Source of the DNA: Pelecanus crispus
Lineage: Eukaryota > Chordata > Aves > Pelecaniformes > Pelecanidae
Reading direction: 5' to 3'
DNA length: 64,000 bases
NCBI RefSeq assembly: GCF_030463565.1
Contig: NC_134643.1
Span: 7,362,657-7,426,656, forward strand
Made by a program: the position numbers and the translations under genes. The notes beneath the pieces are model-generated. The model made no database searches. It worked only from the letters and a program-made list of their open reading frames with translations, and was not told the origin of the DNA. Positions 53,901 to 61,281 of this stretch are shown here, piece by piece; position 1 is the stretch's first letter; each line of letters starts with the position of its first letter.

Positions 53901-56900
53901 GATGAAGTGAGGCAAAGTAAAGCATAACAGAGAAAACAGCAGAAGGGCTTGCAAATAAGATTTTAAAACACCTAGAATTACATAATTTGTACATTTTCCT
54001 GTTATAAAAAGTTGCACATTATACTGTAAAATAATAGGTTAAAATGAAAATGTTTCTTCCCAGAAGAGACAATACACACTACCCCAAGTCTCAAAATCAC
54101 TGTAATTTATCAAATTTATAATTCTTTTGAGCAATCCCAAGTACGTATTCTAACTCTAAGTGGATGGTACTAGTCTTAATCTCTGTTAAAAGTGATCACC
54201 ATTTCAAGCAACTGTGTGTGTTTCAATCCTTTTTAATTTAAGGAATCAAGTCAAATGGACAGGCAGGAAACAGAAACCGTAACAATATACTGCCTACAAT
54301 AACAAAAACCTTGACACATTTCGGAACAAAAAAGCAAGACCTAAAGCAGTCTAAAGCACTTTAAGCTAATTAACTACTTTGGGTCTTCATTTTACTAGGC
54401 TACAATGAAGAACTACAAAGGTAAAGCATTACATTTGAAGATTAGGTTTCTGGTTTTCCTTTGATAAAAAGATATCACAAACAATATTAAAATGTCTGAG
54501 TTAAAACAGTAAAAAAAAAATCTGGTGAAAATCAGGAGGTGCTCCTCTGGTTAGTAATCTTGCTCCCACCTCCCCAAACCCGGTAACACCAATTTGCATT
54601 GCAAGAAATAGAATTTTTCCAAAGCAGCGCAAAAAAAAGTCACCAAGTAAAACTTAAGCAGCAGGAAAAGCCCAATTCAGAAAAGCTTTTCAGCACGACT
54701 GACATTTAAATTGTCAGATTGTAATAACATACTGAAACTGTTCAGCTCCTCCTCCCTTTACCACCTACACTGCTTTGCCCTGCTGCTTTTTCCAACAGTT
54801 CAAAAAAATCAAAATTTTAAATTTCTTGGAAGCACACTATTGTTATAGTGAATTAACACAGTCTCATTCTAACTACAATTACTTTGTCACAGCCTCTGTC
54901 TGTACAAGCAACGTTTTCCCACAGTTTCAACTCCGTCTATAAAAGGAGTCACCATGTAGTTCTGTATGTTTATAAACACAAGGGATCTTGCCCTAAAGCT
55001 TAAGACGACAATTTGACACAACTGTCTAACCTAAAGGACTAAAAATGCATCAGAAGGCTTTTAATACCAAAACTTCAAATATTCTTTTAACAAGACCACA
55101 ACAGCATAACACAAGAATTCAACATTTTAAAGTGATTATGTTACAGAAACATAGATCAAGATAATGCTGATCTTCCTTCCAAAGCACCAATTCAAATAAT
55201 CCAATTCAAATAATCCATTTATCAACAGACCAATCCTAAAGCCAAGTTAGTTTTACACTAATATTTTAAATTACATAAAGGACACTGAATTTGAAAGACT
55301 TGCCAAGAAGAAAGATTAACAGAAATAAACATTGCCCTGAAAAAAGAAGAATTTTTAAACGATTTGCAGAACACAACAGTAGTTCTACAAAACCAGAATG
55401 TGATCATTAAACGTATCTCTGGAACAAGTCACTTAGTGCTGTGTCCTGGTTTTGGCTGGGATAGAGTTAATTTTCTTCCTAATAGCTGGCACAATGCTGT
55501 GGTTTGGATTTAGGATGAGAAGAATGTTGATAACACACTGATGTTTTAGTTGTTGCTAAGCAGTGCTTACACCAGTCAAGGACTTCTCAGCTTCCCATGC
55601 TCTGCCAGGTGCACAAGAAACTGGGAGGGGGCACAGCCAGAACAGTTGATCCCAACTGACCAAAGGGCTATTCCATACCATATGACATCATGCTCAGTAT
55701 AGAAACTGGGGGGGGTTGGCCGGGGAGCAGTGATCACTGCTTGGGAACTGTCTGGGTGTCGGTCGGCGGGTGGTGAGCAATTGCATTGTGCATCACTTGC
55801 TTTGTATATTATTTTTACTATTATTATTATATTGTTATTATTATCATTACTATTTTACTTTGTATCAATTATTAAACTGTTCTTACCTCAACCCAGGAGT
55901 GTTTCTCACTCTTACTCCTCCAATTCTCTCCCCCATCCCATCAGGGCAGGGGGAGTGAGCGAGCAGCTGCGTGGTGCTTAGTTGCTGGCTGGGGCTAAAC
56001 CACGACATGCTGCTAAGTTTGCGGCACTCTCTATAAGAGTTTTACTTAATAATTGATTTTCCCTTAATTACTTTTAAAATCCATTCGTAACTATGACTTT
56101 CTTCCACACCACGACAAAGCAACATGTCTTTTAATAGGAGACACACAGCCTGTCTAGCATCTTATTACCTAATGTATCAGCAGTAAAGATTAAGACCAAC
56201 AATTATTTGGAAGACCAACAGGCCTTAATTCTACCCATAAGAGTAATTGATAAGACCAGCTTTACATTTACTTAGATTTTTACCACAAGATCCTAATTAG
56301 CTTGCTTTGGGAGTAATCTTTCCTACAGTTAACTCTAACTGGTACCACAAGACTATGATCCAATTTGTATATTATTATTTAAGTCAAAATTAATCTCTAC
56401 AGTTTCTATAGGGCAACATCAGAAGATGCAGCTATTAAGATGGTTGTAAAATATAAATCTGTTTAGCCTATTTTAAATCTTAATCAATAGATATTCCAAA
56501 CTTATTTGCCATCTCTGTCTTCCCCTGGTTCCTCAATGCATAAGAAAAGATTACTTATCTGAAACCTTGTGAGGCTTTAAGCCTCAGTTATTGAAACAGT
56601 GTTTGTGGTTTGTCTTACACTTCACAGTTAAGTCATGTTTAGCATTCATCCAGGAGATTTCAGCAATACAGCTAGCAATCAGCATTTCTGTAGTGCAATC
56701 AGTGTTTTTGTAGTGCATAAGACTAAAAGCAGTCAGTTATGAAAAGCAGCTCTGGTAAAGGTATTTTAATTTTTCCTGACTTCTAAAATTTTTATTAACT
56801 ACCAAAAAAATAGTAACAATGACTAAAGTGTCTTTTAAAGATAATGGAACAGAGTTTTCAGGGGAAAAATACTTGATTATGGAAAGGAATATATTTAACA

Positions 56901-59900
56901 ATAAAACACATCAGCTAGTAAACCTTTAGAAAATTGAGAGATTCAAACCTTTCAAGATACAAAGTACAGTGCAACAAAAAGCACGAGCCAAGAACTGGCA
57001 GTTAATTTGTCCATCTCTTTCCCCTTGTGACTGCACCACTGCAACAAATGCTATGACATTCAAAGAGGTTCAGAAAGAAACAGCATTTTGTGGAAAAGAA
57101 ACTGTACAACAATATACCCAAGTATGCAACAATTGCTTCTCCATTAACTCTACAGCATGAGAAGGGAGGCCAGAGAAGAGAAAGACCTGTCAAGTGTAAG
57201 CCTCTGCTTTGATAAGAAAGGAGATAAATACAGCAAAGACAGTGATATTTCACAGCTTAAGAGCTGTGTCTCTAGAAAGAGATTCCAAACACTTAAACTG
57301 CTCCCTTCAGAAGAGCACACTATGTCCACTTTCTCCCCCAAACGCAGAGACTGCTTCCTTTACCGCAGATACACGTCCATATTCTTCTTGCAGTGCACAG
57401 ATTTGAAGGGAACATTAAAACATCTCATCAGACTTCTAATACATCAACATGGTCTATTAGTTGGTCTGTATCTGATTAAGCTGCTTTTAATTTAATGCGA
57501 TTTCCTATTGCTAGTATCCAACTTTGAAGGACTACTTCAACCATGTTTGACTCAGTTTCTTGCCTTGGACACGAGTTTTAGGATTGTCTCTCAAGCCAGT
57601 AAACATATTATTCAGGGCTCAAGTTCATACACTAACAAAGACCCAAAGCTAATCCTTGTTATTTTTACATCTTTGCCAGTACTTTTCTAGACTTACGGAT
57701 ACCACTTCTACTCTTACCTTAATTACCAATCTCTAGTTCTAAAACACCTTCCTCTAGTGTCTTCATAAACTTTTTCTTCAAATTTAGAACCCCAGACCAT
57801 TATGTAGAGCACAGAAACCACCTCCTTCACAATTGTCTTCACCTCCAGTTGAAATATCTTATCCTCTCTGGTTCCATTCGCTACCATTTTTTCCCTTAAA
57901 TAGTACCTCAGGCATGTTCAGGTACAGCTACTATATTCTTTCAACCTCATCTCTGTTTTTGCCCCATCTCTGAATTATTTGTAGTTCAAAAGCAATAGCT
58001 TTTTGCTTCAGAAATTTAGTTCTTTATTTACATTTTCTTTTCAGTCATGAACAGATTTATAGGTCAACTGGAGCTCTCCAGAATACTTTCAGAAAGCTAT
58101 TTGCACCTCCTGTGAGATCTCAGAGCTGAAACAACACTGAACAGGCTATAAATCAGATGATACCAGTCCATAGGACTACAAAGGCTGATAGCGCCAAAGC
58201 AGCCTAGGACCTTAACATACGTAACACCAGTCCATCTCAACCCCATTCCACAACGGGGAGGCAAGATTTCAGGATTCATTCTCCTCCCATACGTGTCCCT
58301 GTTTTTATTAAAGAACAAAGAACGCTATACTCCCTGAGCATTCAAGATAAAACTTAGTGAAAGTTTTCACTTACTAGTGCTTGAACATTGTAATTGATAA
58401 TTAAGGTATTAGTCACAATCATCGTTATGGTCAGACTGCATCACAAAGCCAGAAAATAAAAGTAGTAATTGGTTTAATTCAGTACATGATACCCTCTCCC
58501 CCATAAGACAACAAGTTTCTCTTACCAAAAGAACACTGGTTCTTAAGTGAGATTCTGGTGATCTAAAGAGGAATCTTCCACAGGTTTCCAGCAGAGTACA
58601 TGCCATTTCAATATGGTGATGAGAGAAGTCTGACAGAAGCATCTAATATGTATTTATATAAAAAACACAGCATGTTAAACATATTTTTCGACTGCAGAAA
58701 ACAGTAAGTTATATCTACTAGACTTTACACTATTGTGGTGTTCCATATTCTTTAAGAAAAAACTGCAAATTGATTTCACTGATCAGATGTTAAAAAAATT
58801 CAAAATATTCATCTCATTAAAAAAGTGTAAGAACAGTCTAGACCCCAAATTTAGGCTTCAGAAACCTAAAACCAGGATGCTTCCTAAGCCTAGCATAAAA
58901 AGTCTATAATATTAAAACAAACACTATAGTCTCTCCCATACCCCTTCCAACTCTGTCGTATCTGCTTTAACGTTCCTGCTGCTAGACTGGAAAACCACCA
59001 AATAATCTTGCACAGGGACACAGTAACTTCAAAGCACATCAAATTTAACTGTATTGTTTACTTTAAGCAACAACTAAAATTAATAAAGCTTTGCATTTTA
59101 CAATATTTTATAGATGAGAGAGGAAAAATCATGAGTGACTATAATTTTTTAAGAATTCAGCTTTGATACCTAATAGGTCAATGAACAGAAACTATTCCTA
59201 GGGGAAGTGATCTTAACCCGTGTGAGTCTTCAACAACCTTTTATAAAAGGCACTTTTATTTTTAAAATCCATTTTTAATTTGAGACTTGACATCAAAGAT
59301 AAGCTTGACTTTATCAGCATGCACATTGAGATAACGTGGCCAAAGATTAATGCTTTCCAAAGATTTATTTTGTTCCTCAAACAAAAGCACCCGCTAAGAT
59401 GACATATAAGCCTCTTCCTGCATCACTGAAAAGCTTTCTGCCTCTAACCCCTCCCCCTTACTGTTCCTTTCTCTGTAAAAACATTAACTGAAATCGACAT
59501 AATGGAAAGAAAAGCTCACTTCCAGTTTTGCAAGATCTAGCAGATGAATAAGTAGCAATGTCTACCATCGCTTCACAAAGAAAATAATTAGCAATTTGGT
59601 TATGACCAAAGGTGGAAGTTTATTTTAATATATTCCTACTATTAGAAATATTAAAACTTTCTAACTTCTAGAACAGCTATAGAAGTCTCCTCACACACAG
59701 TAACAACAGACATCAGGGTTTAAATCATCATATGCAATGGATTAATGGATAACATCAGCACTAGACATAGGAAGGGGAATAGGATGGGGATACATTATCA
59801 GCATATACAGTTGTACAAGGACCATCACAACACTAACCTTTAAACAGTGGAGAGTATCGTTTTTGGAGAACATCTTAAACTTGGTAAGCTCACCAATAAA

Positions 59901-61281
59901 TCTCACAGTTTTGTTCTTTGTTTCAATGTTGATCTGATCCTTTTTTCTTACCTAAAAAAAAAAAAAAAAAAAACATTTGATTTTAGGCCCTCAAAAATAT
60001 CTACCTCTTATAAAATACTTTGACCCAAATGTGCTTAATAAGCTTGGGAATTCAGAAGCATTTGATATTTGTTTGGTTCCTTATGCTCTACCTTTACCTG
60101 TCACTGGGTTTCCTAAAAGTCTCTCTACAACCTTCTTTATTCAGAAGCTTTTGAATTTCTTTCCCCACCCCCAGCCCCCCCAAACCCCTAAGTCCTCTAA
60201 CATACCTACAGTTATAGACACACATCAACCTGGCCACCCCCACTTTGCCACAGTGAAGCAGTGGTGAAGTATGCTGGAGTCTCTGTTTTTAGAATCTATA
60301 TGAATAGGACCGCTTGTATTGTCCCTAAGGAAATATTAAGCATTGACAGCTTTTTCAAGTCTGGTTTAATGAAGACTTAGTTTTTTTCTTTTGTTTTTTC
60401 CTTTTAAAATTACTGACATGCAGCATAATTTTACTAACAAAGTACAAATTTATATCTGTGTCTAAACATAATCTGCAAAGTACAAAACTGTATTTCTCCC
60501 CAACAGAAATAGCTTTTCCCGAGAACAAACAGTTAACTTCAGACAGTGAACACTTAAGTAAGTCTGAGCAATTCATACACATTTTTAATGTCAGTATTAG
60601 GAAAAAACCATTTGAAATCTGCTATAAAACTCAGAAAACGGTGAAGGAAACATCACTGTGCACCATAACCAATTTGATTACAAAACTTAGAACAAAGTGA
60701 AAGAAACAACACTGAAAAATACATTTGTGAGAAACAGAAAATTTTGGTTGATGAAAATTGTAAAAAAATAATTTGAATTAAGCACTACATTACAATAGTA
60801 ACCACTATATTACAACAGCAATCTTGTAGTGGGGAATATGTTGTTAGAACAGTTCTCATTTTAAATGCAAGTTATTAATTTACAGAAAACTCTTAACACA
60901 ATTGGAGCACAGTTTCTAATTTTTGCAACTTCTGCTGTAACTGTTGTACAGTTCATTTTAATATACATATGCAGGCATATGTGGTAAGTTGTAAAAAAAC
61001 TATTTTTAAGTGTACAAATCTAGTATTCTAGCACAAATCCATTCAGATGACAAAAATACTAACTGAATTTAAGAATTAGCATCTACATAATATTAGGCAT
61101 TATTTTATTCCCCAGAGGATGACTATCAGATAGGTTAATTTGAATGCAAAAAACTAGATCAACAAAACATACATGAAACCTGAAATCCCCTTTCAGCATG
61201 GAACAAAGATCCTCTGCTACATCAGACATACAGGGATGCAACGTGGCAACCAGTCTTGCATAAAATGGTAGCAAGTCCAAC
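22612..61281 (-). CDS. UPF2: UPF2 gene, 3' half (14 exons), nonsense-mediated decay factor
   Basis: UPF2 is the cytoplasmic/perinuclear adaptor of nonsense-mediated mRNA decay. It binds UPF3 through its third MIF4G domain and UPF1 through a C-terminal segment, linking exon-junction complexes to the UPF1 helicase. Fourteen exons on the minus strand join in frame: 61281-61173, 59951-59838, 58642-58526, 52191-52006, 51466-51263, 50619-50344, 48524-48341, 44541-44402, 42566-42462, 41534-41436, 40680-40513, 35769-35628, 31942-31822 and 23957-23948 plus 3' UTR. They give 657 residues, near-identical as recalled to human UPF2 from about residue 616 to 1272. Every border has AG/GT and compatible phase. 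Upstream exons (N terminus, MIF4G-1 and part of MIF4G-2) lie beyond the right edge. No frameshift or stop breaks the frame, so the gene looks functional. Confidence 0.97.
22632..22637 (-). terminator. UPF2: UPF2 polyadenylation signal AATAAA
   Basis: TTTATT on the + strand is AATAAA on the UPF2 strand, about 1.3 kb after the stop codon. It is the best hexamer in a plausible position for the 3' UTR end. Confidence 0.65.
28756..28806 (+). repeat. Imperfect tandem duplication, about 25 bp
   Basis: The unit ACTGTAAGAATATTTTGATG is repeated with two extra A as ACTGTAAAAGAATATTTTGA. Both copies share the downstream ATGATA. Confidence 0.8.
29411..29560 (-). mobile_element. Old CR1 3'-end fragment
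   Basis: The + strand shows the CR1 3' UTR complement: AGAATCATGGGAAAATTTAG, then GGAGGTCATCTAGTCCAA, then the decayed remainder. It is short and diverged, inside the last UPF2 intron in the same orientation as the gene. Confidence 0.8.
31822..31942 (-). CDS. UPF2: UPF2 penultimate exon
   Basis: 121 bases encoding [18 protein letters not shown] and the basic tail ending DLIFKTGG plus AG of the next Arg (human residues about 1230-1270). Acceptor TTACAG|AAATG, donor GTAGGG. Ignoring the donor gives an immediate TAG, which makes an alternative shortened end (…GGR) conceivable but unsupported. Confidence 0.95.
31943..35627 (-). other. UPF2: UPF2 intron
   Basis: AT-rich intron with donor GTAAGA and acceptor TTACAG. 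It includes a poly(A) run at about 32650-32670 and a 24 bp tandem duplication at 34590-34638. No other gene is seen. Confidence 0.85.
34590..34638 (+). repeat. 24 bp tandem duplication
   Basis: Two adjacent copies of GAGTGTTRGATTCCRTAGTG plus CTTT differ at two positions, both A/G differences. Confidence 0.85.
35628..35769 (-). CDS. UPF2: UPF2 coding exon (UPF1-binding region end)
   Basis: 142 bases encoding [17 protein letters not shown], then the charged helix [20 protein letters not shown] and EDYQ (human about 1183-1230). In the human protein this area is part of the UPF1-binding segment. Acceptor TTTGCAG, donor GTAAGA, phases 0 and 1. Confidence 0.96.
37093..37107 (+). repeat. Poly(G) tract, 15 G
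   Basis: An uninterrupted G run directly after a T run. On the UPF2 transcript strand it is poly(C). Confidence 0.85.
38008..38313 (-). other. Unrecognised 101-codon open frame inside a UPF2 intron
   Basis: The frame runs on the UPF2 strand and ends in TAA. It is unusually protein-like for AT-rich intron: several Trp and Cys/His residues ([20 protein letters not shown], then KDGWGF, ICPQAM and KKYCHH) and balanced codon use. A TCATTGCAG acceptor-like site lies just inside its start. I do not recognise the protein. It could be a relic of a retroelement or gene, a cryptic exon, or chance. Confidence 0.25.
40513..40680 (-). CDS. UPF2: UPF2 coding exon (UPF1-binding region)
   Basis: 168 bases, 56 codons in phase 0, encoding [33 protein letters not shown], an acidic linker and [15 protein letters not shown] (human about 1127-1182). 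The human counterpart of this region contacts the UPF1 CH domain. Acceptor TTAATAG, donor GTAAGA. Confidence 0.96.
40681..41435 (-). other. UPF2: UPF2 intron
   Basis: A 755-base GT-AG intron containing an A-run near 41049-41064. Nothing else is seen. Confidence 0.9.
41436..41534 (-). CDS. UPF2: UPF2 coding exon (start of UPF1-binding region)
   Basis: 99 bases, 33 codons, encoding [20 protein letters not shown] and [13 protein letters not shown] (human about 1094-1126). Acceptor CAATAG, donor GTATAA. In human UPF2 the UPF1-binding helix and hairpin begin near here. Confidence 0.96.
41535..42461 (-). other. UPF2: UPF2 intron
   Basis: A 927-base GT-AG intron, AT-rich, without recognised elements. 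Confidence 0.9.
42462..42566 (-). CDS. UPF2: UPF2 coding exon (acidic linker)
   Basis: 105 bases, 35 codons, encoding [20 protein letters not shown] and [15 protein letters not shown] (human about 1059-1093). It is an acidic low-complexity linker between MIF4G-3 and the UPF1-binding region. Acceptor ATTTCAG, donor GTATGT. Confidence 0.95.
42567..44401 (-). other. UPF2: UPF2 intron with a sense-opposed CR1
   Basis: A 1.8 kb intron, about half of which is a CR1 fragment on the + strand (42795-43675). The rest is unremarkable. Confidence 0.9.
42795..43675 (+). mobile_element. Degraded CR1 LINE 3' part
   Basis: The + strand shows decayed CR1 ORF2 C-terminal sequence. Examples are the stretch around ATGAAGTTCAACAAAGAGAA, GTCCTGCACCTGAGGAG and CTGGAGTGCTGTGCCCAG, then the 3' UTR with GAGGTCCCTTCC and a terminal ATTTATGATTCCAATGAT. 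Many indels and stops mark it as old. It is antisense to UPF2. Confidence 0.9.
44402..44541 (-). CDS. UPF2: UPF2 coding exon (acidic linker start)
   Basis: 140 bases encoding [20 protein letters not shown], then acidic residues and [16 protein letters not shown] (human about 1012-1058). The first codon is split with the previous exon (G|GA). Acceptor ATTTCAG, donor GTGAAC, a weaker donor than the others. Confidence 0.95.
44542..48340 (-). other. UPF2: UPF2 intron
   Basis: A 3.8 kb intron. It holds an AATTAGAACA-type short tandem repeat next to the acceptor (about 44565-44612), a T-rich stretch at about 45943-45974 and a CA-type microsatellite at 46179-46207. No gene is seen. Confidence 0.85.
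46179..46207 (+). repeat. (AC)n microsatellite, interrupted
   Basis: About 14 AC units interrupted by TAC and GC variants. Confidence 0.85.
48341..48524 (-). CDS. UPF2: UPF2 coding exon (end of MIF4G-3)
   Basis: 184 bases encoding [40 protein letters not shown] and the helix ending [10 protein letters not shown] (human about 951-1012). It forms the end of the third MIF4G domain, the UPF3-binding surface in the human protein. Acceptor TTCTAG, donor GTAAGA, phase 1. Confidence 0.96.
48525..50343 (-). other. UPF2: UPF2 intron with CR1 fragment
   Basis: A 1.8 kb intron, of which about 0.8 kb (49395-50165) is an old CR1 in gene orientation. Confidence 0.88.
49395..50165 (-). mobile_element. Degraded CR1 LINE fragment with A-rich expansion
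   Basis: The + strand reads as the CR1 ORF2 complement, with sequence around GAACTGGACAGTGCTCCAGA, TGCGGCCTCAAAAGTGCCAA and a later CCTGCAAAGATGCTTTC. An A/G-rich low-complexity expansion (about 49796-49830) interrupts it. Heavy decay indicates an old insertion. Confidence 0.82.
50344..50619 (-). CDS. UPF2: UPF2 coding exon (MIF4G-3)
   Basis: 276 bases, 92 codons in phase 0, encoding [20 protein letters not shown], the middle of MIF4G-3 with [20 protein letters not shown], and [11 protein letters not shown] at its end (human about 859-950). Acceptor GATAAAG, donor GTATTC. Confidence 0.97.
50620..51262 (-). other. UPF2: UPF2 intron
   Basis: A 643-base GT-AG intron without recognised elements. 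Confidence 0.9.
51263..51466 (-). CDS. UPF2: UPF2 coding exon (MIF4G-3)
   Basis: 204 bases, 68 codons, encoding [40 protein letters not shown] and [14 protein letters not shown] (human about 791-858). One visible change from the recalled human sequence is Ala for Gln after QD. Acceptor GGTTTAG, donor GTAAAC. Confidence 0.97.
51467..52005 (-). other. UPF2: UPF2 intron
   Basis: A 539-base GT-AG intron with nothing recognised. Confidence 0.9.
52006..52191 (-). CDS. UPF2: UPF2 coding exon (start of MIF4G-3)
   Basis: 186 bases, 62 codons, encoding [20 protein letters not shown], the segment with [20 protein letters not shown], and [13 protein letters not shown] (human about 729-790). It spans the linker into the third MIF4G domain. 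Acceptor TTTCCAG, donor GTAAAT. Confidence 0.97.
52192..58525 (-). other. UPF2: UPF2 intron with solo LTR
   Basis: A 6.3 kb AT-rich intron. It includes a 14 bp tandem duplication of CCAATTCAAATAAT (55187-55214) and a complete solo LTR at 55442-56007. Frames of up to 112 codons (e.g. 57157-57495 +) show no similarity. Confidence 0.85.
55437..56012 (+). mobile_element. Solo LTR of an avian endogenous retrovirus, with 5 bp target duplication
   Basis: The LTR runs from TGTCCTGG at 55442 to CCACGACA at 56007 (566 bases), with TG...CA ends. It is flanked by identical TGCTG at 55437-55441 and 56008-56012. A five-base duplication is typical of ERVL-type integration. Sense is taken as + because an ATTAAA (about 55871) lies near a TTATTA-rich segment and a decayed TATA-like CAGTATAGAAACTGG lies upstream. 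There is no internal retroviral sequence, so it formed by LTR-LTR recombination. It lies antisense in a UPF2 intron. Confidence 0.92.
58526..58642 (-). CDS. UPF2: UPF2 coding exon (MIF4G-2 end)
   Basis: 117 bases, 39 codons, encoding [20 protein letters not shown] and [17 protein letters not shown] (human about 690-728). Acceptor ATATTAG, donor GTAAGA. Confidence 0.97.
58643..59837 (-). other. UPF2: UPF2 intron
   Basis: A 1.2 kb GT-AG intron without recognised elements. Confidence 0.9.
59838..59951 (-). CDS. UPF2: UPF2 coding exon starting with GTAAG
   Basis: 114 bases, 38 codons, encoding [20 protein letters not shown] and [16 protein letters not shown] (human about 652-689, MIF4G-2). The acceptor is an AG directly after a 20-base T run on the minus strand (59973-59954). 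The first exon bases are GTAAGA, which itself matches a 5' splice site. Donor GTTAGT. Loss of the whole exon would keep the reading frame. Confidence 0.96.
59952..61172 (-). other. UPF2: UPF2 intron
   Basis: A 1.2 kb intron with donor GTATGT and an unusual pure poly(T) pyrimidine tract at its 3' end. No other element is seen. Confidence 0.9.
61173..61281 (-). CDS. UPF2: UPF2 coding exon (MIF4G-2), first exon in window
   Basis: 109 bases. One base completes an Arg codon, followed by 36 codons: [20 protein letters not shown], then [16 protein letters not shown] (human about 616-651). Acceptor TTTGCAG, donor GTATGT. Upstream exons are outside the window. Confidence 0.97.

Noticed and set aside
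57157-57495. 112-codon + strand open frame
   Set aside because: No recognisable motif, inside a UPF2 intron on the opposite strand, and no splice context.
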